Origin: Morella rubra
Taxonomy: Eukaryota > Streptophyta > Magnoliopsida > Fagales > Myricaceae
DNA length: 64,000 bases
Assembly (NCBI GenBank): GCA_003952965.2
Contig: CM025852.1
Location: forward strand, 27,511,448-27,575,447
Direction: 5' to 3'
Position 1 is the first letter of the stretch; each line of letters begins with the position of its first letter. Positions 32,628 to 43,816 of the stretch are shown one piece after another. Position numbers and translations under genes: made by a program. The notes below the pieces were generated by a model, which worked only from the letters and a program-made list of their open reading frames with translations, had not been told where the DNA came from and did not search any database.

Positions 32628-32933
32628 GGTTGAGCTAGCGCCCGGTCCTATAATTATCAAATTCGAAGAAAAAGAACTAGTGATAAAGCATTGTATGAAG
32701 TTATAATATTAGTATCATTCTATCTGAGCTTCCATATTTTCGCAGAATCAATCTCTAATTGGCACAATTTATGCTCTATAGACTCATTACCGAGTCAAAC
32801 TAGAAATAAAGTTCATGGATCTAGAACTTTAGAAAATCACATAAAATAAGAGATGAGGTGAATATGGATATTGCAGCATAACGAATTTTGGTGAGTACTG
32901 GATAAAAAGCAAATATTTTCCTCAAACAAAAAA

Positions 32934-33060
32934 GTGCCCAGCAAGTAGTAGTTTCAAAACAGAAAAGAAGAAGAAAATCACCGATATATGAAGGATCAGT
33001 GCCCAGCAAGTAGTGGTTTCAAAACAGAAAAGAAGAAGAAAATCACCAGTATATGAAGGA
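32934..33060 (-). repeat. 65-bp tandem duplication in leader of gene G
   Basis: The same doublet as in A, E and H (GTGCCCAGCAAGTAGT twice, 65 bp apart). Confidence 0.75.
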
Positions 33061-33148
33061 TTGATGAACGATATCGAACAGCTACATGTATCGGTGTCCT
33101 CGTCTATGAAGTTATGCAACTCAAGGTCATGTGGGTTGTGGGTGTGCA

Positions 33149-33226
33149 AGTATATATAGACGAACAAAAGGAAAAGGCCCAAATTGTTCTTTTCTGGTCT
33201 TGAGCCTCCTGTTCGTCTATATATAC
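33149..33226. promoter_or_regulatory. Palindrome centre and divergent G/H promoter
   Basis: The arms end in GTATATATAGACGAACA (33,150-33,166) and its inverse (33,210-33,226). They enclose a 43-bp spacer at 33,167-33,209. The spacer is 14 bp of filler (AAAGGAAAAGGCCC) plus 29 bp that continue the H-side promoter as seen at 16,929-16,965, with an 8-bp deletion. G and H thus have mirrored TATA boxes about 60 bp apart and share whatever upstream sequence the spacer provides. The A-rich upstream region present at A and E has been lost on both sides. Confidence 0.8.
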
Positions 33227-33316
33227 TTGCACACCCACAACCCACATGACCTTGAGTTGCATAACTTCATAGACGAGGACACCGATACATGTAGCTGTTC
33301 GATATCGTTCATCAAT

Positions 33317-33442
33317 CCTTCATATACTGGTGATTTTCTTCTTCTTTTCTGTTTTGAAACCACTACTTGCTGGGCACTGATCCTTCATATATCGGTGATT
33401 TTCTTCTTCTTTTCTGTTTTGAAACTACTACTTGCTGGGCAC
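33317..33442 (+). repeat. 65-bp tandem duplication in leader of gene H
   Basis: Units start at 33,317 and 33,382 (CCTTCATATA, then GATTTTCTTCTTC and ACTTGCTGGGCAC). The GGTGATTTT in each unit could serve as a splice donor, giving a choice of two donors for a 5'-UTR intron. Confidence 0.75.
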
Positions 33443-33748
33443 TTTTTTGTTTGAGGAAAATATTTGCTTTTTATCCAGTACTCACCAAAATTCGTTATGC
33501 TGCAATATCCATATTCACCTCATCTCTTATTTTATGTGATTTTCTAAAGTTCTAGATCCATGAACTTTATTTCTAGTTTGACTCGGTAATGAGTCTATAG
33601 AGCATAAATTGTGCCAATTAGAGATTGATTCTGCGAAAATATGGAAGCTCAGATAGAATGATACTAATATTATAACTTCATACAATGCTTTATCACTAGT
33701 TCTTTTTCTTCGAATTTGATAATTATAGGACCGGGCGCTAGCTCAACC

Positions 33749-34147
33749 ATGCGCGCAACATGCCCGATATGTAGCCGTGAGACTGTCAAGTTTCGAAAAG
33801 TGTTTGAGAAGCAACTGTCGCAAGAAGACATACAAGGAGACCATGGAGCTTATATACCAAAGAACGATGCAGTGAAATTGTGCGGAGGACAGCTTGCAAA
33901 TGAGAATGGAGATTCTATTCTGCTTTTCTTTGACGTTCAGAACAACCCCTGGGAAACGCGCTTATGTCGAAGAGGAAGAAAATATATTCTCACCGGAAAG
34001 TGGAGCCAATTCGTTCGTGCGAAGGAATATCTTATAAGCGAAGGACGTACAGTGACTTTCTACAGGCTGAGCTGCCCAAGTTGTGGGGAGAACATAGGCT
34101 ACACAATCGAAGTGCTTCAACCATTTGGACAGCTGATCATAGTTTAG
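33749..34147 (+). CDS. B3-like protein with CxxC knuckles, type 2 (gene H)
   Basis: 132 residues starting at the ATG after GCTCAACC. Knuckles are at Cys 5/8 (CPIC) and Cys 109/112 (CPSC), so 100 residues separate the pairs, which is the extent of one B3 barrel. The core contains LSQEDI, AYIPK, LLFFDVQ, NPWE, KYILTGKWSQFV and EGRTVTFYRL, which align with the RAV/ABI3-type B3 pattern. It is the mirror of G with one residue changed. A TATA box lies at about 33,216-33,225. Downstream, a PAP pseudogene on the same strand begins 403 bp after the stop, so read-through could make PAP sense RNA here and the inverse from the other arm. Confidence 0.7.
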   Translation: MRATCPICSRETVKFRKVFEKQLSQEDIQGDHGAYIPKNDAVKLCGGQLANENGDSILLFFDVQNNPWETRLCRRGRKYILTGKWSQFVRAKEYLISEGRTVTFYRLSCPSCGENIGYTIEVLQPFGQLIIV

Positions 34148-34550
34148 CCCAGGAAAATCTTTTGGCCTTAAATATCCTTAGTTATTTTCTAAGTGGTTTA
34201 AATATCTTGTTTTAAAATAATCCTTTTATTTCTCAAATAACCAGTGAATCACGAAGCTATGATATAATTAATATAATCCTTCCGAACGTCGTCGTCATGA
34301 GACGCTGACTATGGCTGCGAGCATAGATTAATTAATGTACTAACGAAAAATTATAGAATTAAGCCACAACATTTTACTGGGCCAAATGCATCATGCACGA
34401 TCACCTGGACACTCTTTAATTAGTTTACAATGCCAATTAGGTCAATATATGCACATATATGGAACCTTAAATATTCCACCTGTTTACGCCAATATTGCTT
34501 AGGTCAGGATCTACACCGTCTGATCACGAACAATATTATTTCACCGAGTA

Positions 34551-37500
34551 TTGCAGCCAAAACTAGTAGCAGTTTCAAACTACATTTCGTTTGCCAATCC
34601 TAAAGCACCACTCTATCTACGCCTTGCTCAGGGGAAGTCTTGGAATGAGGTAAGTATGGTTCCATGTCCAATCTTCTCGGAGATGTGGATTACGGGTTCC
34701 AAAGTAATATCCATGTCAAAAAATCAGATCTAAAGTTCTTATTCCATATTCTGAGTAAGCCGGATGGACATTGATCATGAATTCCGAAGCAACAGTTTTG
34801 ATGCTGAGAGGCTTGTTTTTTCAAGACAACAATTCCCTATCACAGTTCTCACTTGTCCTTCTTGAAATAGTCGTTTGGTTAATGTATATCTTCACATGCT
34901 TCATACTTGATGCTAGTAAATCTTTTACAAATCCTAGAATCACTAAGGGATTCTTTTTTTTTTTTTTTTTAGCCTTGCTGTGACATTCAACTTATACATG
35001 CAGAATTTTTTGATGCAGATGACAGTTACCTGGACAAGTGGCTATGACATAAGCGAAGCTGTTCCATTCGTTGAGTAGGGTCTGAAGGGAGCAACTGCAA
35101 TTCAAACCCCAGCTGGAACGTTGACCTTTGATCGAAGGAGCATGTGCGGTAAGATCCCTTTCTTCTACTCATGGGTGCATCATGGTGGAAACTTTTGTGC
35201 CGTAAGATCCATTTCATTTACTCATGGTTTCATCTTGGTAAAGTTCATACTTCTAACCATATAGACTCTGTTGCATCGTGAAAGGGAAATTAATGCAGTA
35301 TCATTTGCATAAGGCAGTTCCCATGTTAATCTGCAGGTTCACCTGCATGAACTGTTGGCTGGTGTGATCCGGGTTTCATTCATACAAGTTTCTTAAAGGA
35401 GCTGTGGCCGAACTCTGTGTAGGCATTTCAAGATTCCCTTTCCTTGACTTTGAAGTATCATGACAGATTGACTCTGTCCTGAAGGTTGTTATGATCTATT
35501 TCAGGTACACTTACAGGATGGGACATATCTTATCTAATGGATCACGTATCTGGAGCAAGTAATATACATTTAAGTCGTCCCCCAATCCTGGACAGAACTC
35601 ATTACAGCGTGTTATAATTTTTGGTGACATGGGGAAGGTAGTATCCTATTGACTGTAAGAGGTTTAATAAGGAAAGGAAAAAAGAAAATGAACCTGTTAC
35701 TTATCTTGAGCACACAGGTGCAGCATCAGGACATCTCAAATAAGACATCAATAACGTCTTTGCTTCTCACGTAACATAAAGATGAAGTGATGACATTCGA
35801 CATAATAGTGGTAGATTTTAGCAAACAGAATGATGTCAACGGCCTTTGATTCTTATCTATTTTAAGCTGATCTCATCATTATGTACTGTTTTCAGATCCT
35901 CTAGGTTTTTTCTTTTCGTTCTCTTTTCTTGACACAGAGCAAAGTCTCAAGGATGCTGTAAAACAGATTAGAAGAGTGTTACTGTCCTCTGTGTTTGAGG
36001 ATGTTTCAAAACTGAATTAAATGGTCATGCTATTGCTCTGCATATGCCATATGCATCCGTCATTTTAGTAATGTTACCCTGATCCTCCTGCAAAAGGGGT
36101 GCATGAATAAGTTCAGATTGTTCCTGTTCATCTTGGTCAATTCTACCTTGAATACCACACCTGCAGATAGTGTAAGGCATCATGAATGCTAAGCATGTGG
36201 CTATACTTAAAGCGACTTTGGTTGCTTGAGACCATTGCTAGGCATCAAGGCTCAAATTCAAGCCTTCCCTACAATGTTTATGTTTGTTTCTGAGTGTTTC
36301 ATTAAAAATAGAACTTGAGCCAATTGAGTTTCTTATGCTTGATGCACACATACAACAGTCTACCTTTTCTTTGTCTGTCCTTCAGGCAGAGCGGGATGTC
36401 TCTAATGAATACAGCAATTATCAGCCAGGTTCACTGAACACCACTGACCAACTCATCAAGGATCTGGACAACATTGACATAGTGCTGCATATTGGCGACA
36501 TTACTTATGCAAATGGATATATCTCTCACTGGGATCAATTCACTTGGCAAGTGGAACCCTTTCATTATGATACTGGTCAGAGAATCTTTCTTATTTCTCT
36601 TGCAGTGGTAATCATGAGCGTGATTGTTCAAACACTGGGTCCTTCTATGATACTAAGGATTCAGGTTGGGAATGTGGTGTGCTGGCGGAAACCATGTTCT
36701 ATGTGCCCTCTGAAAACAGAGCTAAGTTTTGGTAAATTGCAAGCTTTCCTTCTAACTGTTCTTAAGAACATATCACCTATTACTTGTACGAATGTGGCTA
36801 AAAGGAACATGGACAAACAAACAAACCTCTCATGTAAGGAGTCCAATTAGACATTGTCTACAAGGCAGTTTGGTCCATTATTTTCATTTCTGCCTTTTGT
36901 TTTTCTGTAGCATAGTTCCTTTTACTCTGAGCATTTGTGTCCAATTTCTAAACTAAAAGTTATGAATATGCAGGTACTCCACCGACTTTGGCATGTTTCA
37001 CTTCTGTATAGCCGACGGTGAGCATGACTGGAGGGAGGGATCAGAACAGTACAGATTCATCGAGCATTGCCTTGCTTCGGCAGATAGACAGAAACAACCT
37101 TGGTTGATCTTGCTGCTCATCGTGTCCTTGGCTATTCCTCTGACTACTTCTATGGCTTGGAGGGATCATTTGCAGAGCCCATGGGAAGGGAAAGCTTGCA
37201 AAAGCTTTGGCAAAAGTACAAGGTGGACCTTGCCTTGTATGGCCATGTCCATAACTATGAAAGGACGTGTCCCATATACCAGGTATATAGATAACGGCAA
37301 GATTATAAAGGTTCAATAAAGTTTGGGCAACCAGGCTTGATGATCTGTGAATCCATGCATCTAAAAATGTTCATCATGCATACATCATACACACATCAGT
37401 AATTTCCTGGAGCTACTGAAAATCATACGACTCATATAGCTCACTGTCATTTGGTTAGCCAAGTTTGAGTTTAGCTTTGAAGTCTTCCTCATTTGAATTG

Positions 37501-37884
37501 CCATAACTTTATTCTGAGGTTCAGATAGCTTCAACGCCATAACATTGATGTGTTATGTTTAATTTGCTGGTGGTGTAGAATCAATGCGTCAACACAGAAA
37601 AATCTCATTATTCAGGCCCTTTGAATGGAACAATTCACGTTGTTGTTGGAGGCGCAGGAAGCCACCTATCAAACTTCAGCCAAGCGACACCAGAGTGGAG
37701 TCTTTACAGAGATTATGACTTTGGATTTGTCAAACTAACAGCATTCAATCACTCGTCCCTGCTCTTCGAGTACAAGAAAAGCCGCGACGGGAATGTCTAT
37801 GACTCCTTCACCATAACAAGGGACTACAAAGTTGTCCTGGCTTGTGTGCATGATGGCTGTGAACCAACCACTTTGGCAACCTGA
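34551..37884 (+). pseudogene. PAP: Purple acid phosphatase (PAP1/PAP27-like), right copy
   Basis: Exon blocks: 34,551-34,649, 35,019-35,148, 35,337-35,418, 35,505-35,637, 36,386-36,559, 36,606-36,731, 36,974-37,282 and 37,579-37,884 (natural stop TGA). Introns begin GT and end AG except at the exon 5/6 lesion. Motifs visible: GDMG, HIGDITYANGY, SGNHERD, AAHRVLGY, YGHVHNYER and the C-terminal LACVHDGCEPTTLAT. Lesions: TAG in exon 2, TGA in exon 3, TAA in exon 4, the shared exon 5/6 deletion (about ten expected residues gone and phase lost), and one base missing before AAHR in exon 7. Exon 8 is intact. The N-terminal domain and signal peptide are absent. It cannot make an active enzyme. Confidence 0.9.
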
Positions 37885-39011
37885 ACTGGACCTTAAATTC
37901 CAAAGGAAAGTCGCACCTGAGGTTTGTTGGCAGAATTCGTTGAAATAAGAACTTCAGTTTCATAAATTTTCTCTCGAGGTTGTTTGTTATTCTTGTAAGC
38001 TACAAAGTTAAGTGGTCTCTGTCTTCCTCTTTTTTTTTTTTAAGCGTGTGTCTTCCATACACTTTTGACGTTTGATATTCATTTCTGCTACTTATCACTT
38101 TGTACTTGCGTTTTTTACCAGGCTGCTTTGCTTCTAGTAAAATTTTACTGGTTTGCTTGAACAGGGTTTGCAGCAGCAAAACAAAGACACTTCTCTTAAG
38201 GTTCGGAGGACGGTGGTGATGAAACAACCAGCAGTGCTTCCACGTATGAATCAGTAATTGTGGCTTTCTTAGTGTCCTTAAGTGGTGCTTTGATGTTTAG
38301 TGGAAGTGGAATGACTGTTGTGCTTTCAGCAGCACCCGGGGGCACAAGTTTATCCTCTGGAATGTTGGAACCATAGTAAATAGAGCCATCACAAAACAAA
38401 ATTAAGGTTATCTCCATTACAGCCTTGAGATTAGAAACGGAAAATAAGATAAATGTAGTAGTAGAAGAAGCTGTAGTGAAATGTATTATTAGAGTTCTTT
38501 AGGGATACCCAGCGTATATGCCCAGCGTGCATGGTGCCCCACTTGCGTGCCATGTTCAAAGTCTGAACAACAAAAGTTGCCTTCAGTCCTTGTATGCTAA
38601 TCGGAAGCATCATTATGTCACTACTCATGGGTTTGTTTGGGGAGGGGGGTAATTGCTACTCATGTTTGCTGTGACTAATATTCCCACTCTTCAAGCATTT
38701 TGAGCTTTCAAAAAATTCTTCTGGTACATGTTTTCTGGGTGGGTTGACAAGCTTACTATTGCTCTGCCTTATGATATGTGTTAGCTTACTCGATGATTTC
38801 CAAGTGTTTTCCCGTACATTTCCCTTTAATTTTTCCTATCTAACGTTTGCAGACAGTACTTCAAGCTGTATACCTTAAGATGGTGACGTATACTTGACAA
38901 AAAGAAAGGAAGCCTATCGTAAATATGAGATGTGAGTTGCTTCAGAAGATTTTCTTGTTATAAATTGTATCTTACATGGCCAAATCTCGTACAAGTGCTG
39001 CAGTGCATATT
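37885..39011. other. Downstream region of the right PAP pseudogene
   Basis: Mirror of 27,371-28,496. A plus-strand stretch at about 38,200-38,375 reads S/T/E-rich then hydrophobic, like a GPI-anchor tail. It has no upstream partner exon that I can identify, so no gene is called. Confidence 0.4.
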
Positions 39012-39246
39012 CAGTGGTGGAATCAGGATTAATATTCGAGAGTGTCGAACTTTAAAGGTGAAATGACCATCTTTATTGCAAGATCTCTAATATCTCGAAG
39101 CTCAATAAGGGTCTTTCCAAGTTGGCCTCTATGGGTATCGCCATCTTCTATATTTTTTTTTTTAAAAAAAACTACATATAAATTTTTTTTTGGGGAAGCA
39201 ATGGGTGTCGGCCGCCACCCTTCACACCCCTCTGGTTCCGCCCCTG
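39012..39246. mobile_element. Tip100-type hAT MITE, right copy
   Basis: Mirror of 27,130-27,370 with its target duplication TGCATATT on both sides (39,004-39,011 and 39,247-39,254). It is 235 bp, six shorter than the left copy. The insertion predates the palindrome. Confidence 0.9.
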
Positions 39247-40781
39247 TGCATATTACTAGATGCAGTGTGCTTACTAGAAATATGATAATTGGTTTCAGTT
39301 TCGTGGAGTTGGAGAAGCTGCTCTCCCCAGTTTTCTCGAAGCATCAGATGTAAACTAATGAAAAATCTTTGAAGCAGCAAATCTCTGACTCCAGAACAAT
39401 CTGTGCAAAGGGAATCAGCATCTAGAAGCTCGTTAGTTTTCTTTATTGATGGCCAAAGTTAATCTCAGTAATGCACCTTGAAAGGTTTAGGGAAGTACTT
39501 GTCATTCTTATATATCTTGTCTTTTCTATTTTGTGGGAGAATGGCGGACAATAGTTGTTTGTTTTATACAACATGGCCTTAAGTAGGTTACTTCAATTCT
39601 GGTGCATTGCATTGGTGATTGGATATAAGCAGGGCATCTTCTGAAGGTACAATCTTTTTCTTTTTCCTGGACGGTGACTATGATGTTAATTAGCCCATCA
39701 ATTTAAGCGTCTGAAGCAATCAGATGAAAGAGGAATATGCCAAGCTGCCAAATACAGTCTTTCTGGATGCAATTGGGTTGAAGCCTTAAGTAATGTTCTG
39801 CTGCACATCATTCCTTGTATCATAATTCTTAGCCATTTTATATTATTGGATTTTACATTAGTCCACAAGTGAAATTTATTGTAACCTCTAAAGGAGGGAA
39901 AAAAAGGGGACAGAAATTATTTGTGATCCAATCTAGATACAAATTGTTGGTCATCACTTTTCGAGATCCAGCGGTGAAGTCATTGACCGTGGCTTAGAGC
40001 AGAAATTGTAGGACTAAAAGAAGGATTACATTATATAAATTTGAAGCATTTCACGAAGGAAGAAAATATCGTGCCATTTATTGCTCTGTCACTTTTTTTT
40101 TTTTTCCTAAATCTTTCTAAATTTCACTTGTTTCTTGTTCCTCGAGCTTGTCAACTTGATGAGCAGAATCTGCCGCTCAATTTCCAGTCATCTGTTTGGC
40201 GAAGCGGCTGCCTAAGCCCCAAAACCAAGAAGGGTCCAAACAGTATATCTTTGTATGCTTTGTTGAAAAACAAATAAGAATAATAATAAAAGACGTGAAA
40301 AAATCGAAAAAAAGAAGAAGCTCTAATTGACACTTTTGTTCTGCTTAAAACATTGCACTCACTTCTAATGTAAAAAAAAAAAAAAAGATAAATTTAAACT
40401 AATCAATGTGAATCTCTCTCAAGTAAACAATACGAAAAACACATAAAGTCGAAGGCCCATCACATATAATTATTTTTATGAGAGGTATAAATTAAGGTAA
40501 AGAAAGACTTGAACGAATTAAAAAAAAAACATTGAAACTCTAAACACTTCCTAATAATGTTTATGATTCGAAACAAAATGGGAATGAAATTGAGCAAATT
40601 TTGTATTGTATTTCGTGTGTAACATGTTAATTTATTGTATTATTAAGTTATTATTAAAAACTCTCATTTAAAATTTTAGTCTTTAGACATCTGTTTTTGA
40701 GCCGCTATCTCCTATAGGGAACTGACATAAATTTCACCTAATTTCACGATGTCCAAATGAAGCCTTCACCCAATTATGCGC
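39247..40781. other. Intergenic DNA, mirror of 25,605-27,129
   Basis: No gene supported. The same short terminal-exon-like frame occurs on the plus strand near 39,725-39,790. Confidence 0.4.
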
Positions 40782-40921
40782 TGGGGAGGACATAGGCTAC
40801 ATGATTGGAGTGGTTCAACTATTTGGACAGCCAATAGCTTAGCTCAGGAAAATATTTTGGCCTTAAATATCCTTTTTTCTTTCTTTTAAAATAACCAGTA
40901 AAATCACGAAGCTGTGTCAAT
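40782..40921 (+). pseudogene. 3' end of a type-2 B3-like gene, mirror
   Basis: Encodes GEDIGYMIGVVQLFGQPIA and a stop, then the type-2 3' flank. Mirror of 25,459-25,604. No core domain. Confidence 0.7.
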
Positions 40922-41535
40922 TTGATCCATGAAAAGGACATGCAAGATATGATCTTCAGAAATAAATGGAGAACGGAGGACAATCGATCGGCTGTATTTG
41001 TTCAAGTTGAAGGCCTTACTATCGATAGTTACTTCAGCTTTGGTGCACTAATTACTTTAGTTATCAAAAATAGATTGTAGCTAGTAATAGGAGTAATAAT
41101 ATTATATTTTATACTGTTTGGCTGCTAGCTAGGATATTGTTTCAAAGTTCCGAATTGTCATTGCTGCAATACTAATATTACACTGTTCAAGTTCTTTCTT
41201 TTCTGAATCTAATATGATGTTTAACAAACTAAAATTTTATTATCATTATAAAAATTTTTCTCTCCTTACGTTTTTACTCTATCCTCACTTTTTTATTAAT
41301 TCATATACTTAAAATTTTGACAAAATTTTATTTTCAAACGCCATGTAAATTAGTGACCCGCAGCATTTTATGCCGATGATGGCTGAGATCAGCATGATGT
41401 GTAGTAAGTCAAAATTATAAATTAAAATAGAATAGTGGAACTGAGAGTGCCTGTATAAGAATATATACTGAATCCAGCGTAGAAAAAAAAAATACCAAAT
41501 CGTATAGCTATCTTTCTTTGACACAGCTACGCAAT

Positions 41536-41910
41536 TGTTTTATTTTATTTTTTTAATCAAAACTTTCTTTATTCTTAAACTCAAAATCATACGCATTCAA
41601 GGGGTTGGAACCGTACATACCCCGCATACTTTTTTTTTTTTTTTTTTTCTGGAAACAACTCATGCATTAAAAACAACTAAACCACGAACGAGTCACAGAG
41701 TAAAATATAACGAGGAATACAGGCAACATCAATAAAACTAGAAATATCAAAACGGGCAGCCCACTGGGCAAGAAAATGGGCCTGACGATTCAGGCGGCGA
41801 GGAACCCAATGAATGGACCACGACGCTTGACCTTTGCACTCCATACGAAGGGCCCTGATCAAGTCTTCAGTCTTCCAACAAGGCCGCAAATGGTTTGGCG
41901 CACTGGCCAC
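41536..41910 (-). mobile_element. 5'-truncated LINE 3' end, mirror
   Basis: Mirror of 24,464-24,837. The RNase H tail frame is 41,677-41,910 on the minus strand, followed by T runs (plus strand) at about 41,630-41,649. The insertion predates the palindrome. Confidence 0.7.
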
Positions 41911-42462
41911 TTTGCTTGGGCTAGCTGGCTCTAGAATTATTTCTGGAGACTAAGAGCGAATTTCGATCAGAAAAGAAGTGATATAATATTAATGCATAAT
42001 CATGTGCCATTGAATAGAAAATTCCGCTCTCTTGTAGTATAGGCGTTCTTTCCGGCTTCAAGCTAGAAAAGGAAGATCCGGTGAAGTCATGTGATCGATT
42101 CCGAAGAATAACTGGGTTCTAATAATTAAAGAAAAAGATTTTAATATTTCCACAATCCAATTAGATTCTGACGTCCTTTCATTTTATGGAATTGGTTGGT
42201 CATACAATAACATATATATAACATTATTTCTGGAAATTGTATCAACGGCAGGACGTTGAGCTGGTCGGACTCAAATATATATATAAATTTATAATACTAT
42301 TTCTGTGTATGCATGCTATGCTTCTCGTTATATATAAATAGATAAATTAAAGGAGTAAAGAAGTTCTGAAGTCATGAATTACCTAGCTACCACTGACGAT
42401 AGATAGAATATGGAAAGTGCAGGAGTCTAGTACTAATTGTTGGCACATAGTCATGCACTGCA

Positions 42463-42501
<39 letters not shown>

Positions 42502-43157
42502 CTGGAGATAATAAAATAATATTATTTAACATAATTTAATCTAAAGGCTTGGCAATGCAAACCTGAGATTTATGTAGTTTTTATTTTTTTTTAAAGTAAA
42601 AAATATTTTTTCAGTGAAACGGATTGTAAGAACAAGGACCTGACTTTGGACGTTCCATCTACTTCTTTCAAAATCAAAGAAGACAGCCATCTACTGCTTT
42701 CAAAATCTTCTATTTGTTTTTCTGTAGATCTGACTTTGGACGTTTCATCCATTAACATAAATATACAACTATATATATAAATGTAGTATTAAAATTGGCC
42801 TGTTGGAGAGACTCAACCATTGGGGTGAATCATTATTATTTTTCTATATTAAAGTTTTAATTCACGTGACTATCATATCATTAATTACATGGTACATTTT
42901 TCTTTGTTTTTGTGATCTGATCAACGCGCTTTGTGGGACATGATTCTGCATACGTACACGAAGATGTGAACCTCATTAATTGGGTTTGAAGAGAGGTCAA
43001 TGGTGAATGCGGCCCGATAATCGAAAAAGAGAACATTCTTGCTGACTTTCTATGGAACGTAAAATGGGCTTCCTCTTAGCCCAAACTCAAGTCCATCTAT
43101 GAGTTTTTCAAACTGCTTTTTATCTTACTCTTGTGCTCAACAAAATTGTTCTTCACC
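41911..43157. other. Intergenic DNA, mirror of 23,241-24,463
   Basis: No gene seen. Contains the expanded GT run listed separately. Confidence 0.5.
42471..42498 (+). repeat. (GT)14 microsatellite, right arm only
   Basis: Fourteen GT units, against three CA units at the mirror position (about 23,900). It accounts for nearly all of the net length difference between the arms inside the terminal elements. Confidence 0.9.
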
Positions 43158-43580
43158 GCCACGAGCCATATTTCTTGTGACTGCCCCCACATTGTCGCTA
43201 GCTAGTTCTTCAACCAAGCTGGGATATGTTTATAATGGAATATTCAAAAGAATCTCATGATTTCCTAATTATTGAGAAAAAGACGGCTTGGGTAGACGTC
43301 GAAGCTGCACCGCCAGCAGCATAACTTGGTGCCTCTGTTCATCAAATTTGCAGATTCTCGGCTATATATGTCAACAGAATGTTGTTGACGTAGACACCCA
43401 TCGAAGAATCTTTATATGTTGACTAGTAGGATTCAAAAGCTCACTAAAAAGATTATGAAATTAAAGTACTGCATAGATATGTTGACTGGTAGGATTCAAA
43501 AGCTCACTAAGATTGTGAAAAGTAATGCATAGATGTGTGAAAGCTGACGTTGAACTTAGTTTGCTCGTGCGAGCATCTAG

Positions 43581-43590
43581 TATAAATACC
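43581..43590 (+). promoter_or_regulatory. TATA box of gene I
   Basis: TATAAATACC, 18 bp before the upstream ATG at 43,608 and about 230 bp before the main ATG. Confidence 0.5.
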
Positions 43591-43816
43591 AACCCCGAGC
43601 TTGATCCATGGCAGAACTTCACAACAAAGACAAACACATATACCTGTTGCTGGGAGCGCATTATTATTTATTCTTCATTTTAGGTACATTTCTCCTAGTG
43701 AAAATATTTTTTTAGGCACTTATCATTGGCCTTTCACCGGTCCTTTACGTTTTTACTGCTGAAATATCAATATTTACCTCATCTTTTCTTTGTATTCCAG
43801 TTTGACAACTGCAGGA

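Larger units (their letters stand above)
20106..33166 (+). repeat. Left arm of the large palindrome
   Basis: Reverse complement of 33,210-46,506. Sums of mirrored coordinates are 66,376 at the centre, 66,374 at the LINE, 66,398 at the B3 genes F/I and 66,612 at the outer ends. The arms thus stay in register with only about 22 bp net difference over 11.6 kb, followed by a 214-bp length change inside the terminal element. Substitutions and single-base indels are present but sparse. Confidence 0.95.

Noticed and set aside
38200-38375. S/T-rich then hydrophobic frame resembling a GPI-anchor tail
   Set aside because: Both strands are open here, no start or partner exon, so coding status and strand cannot be decided.
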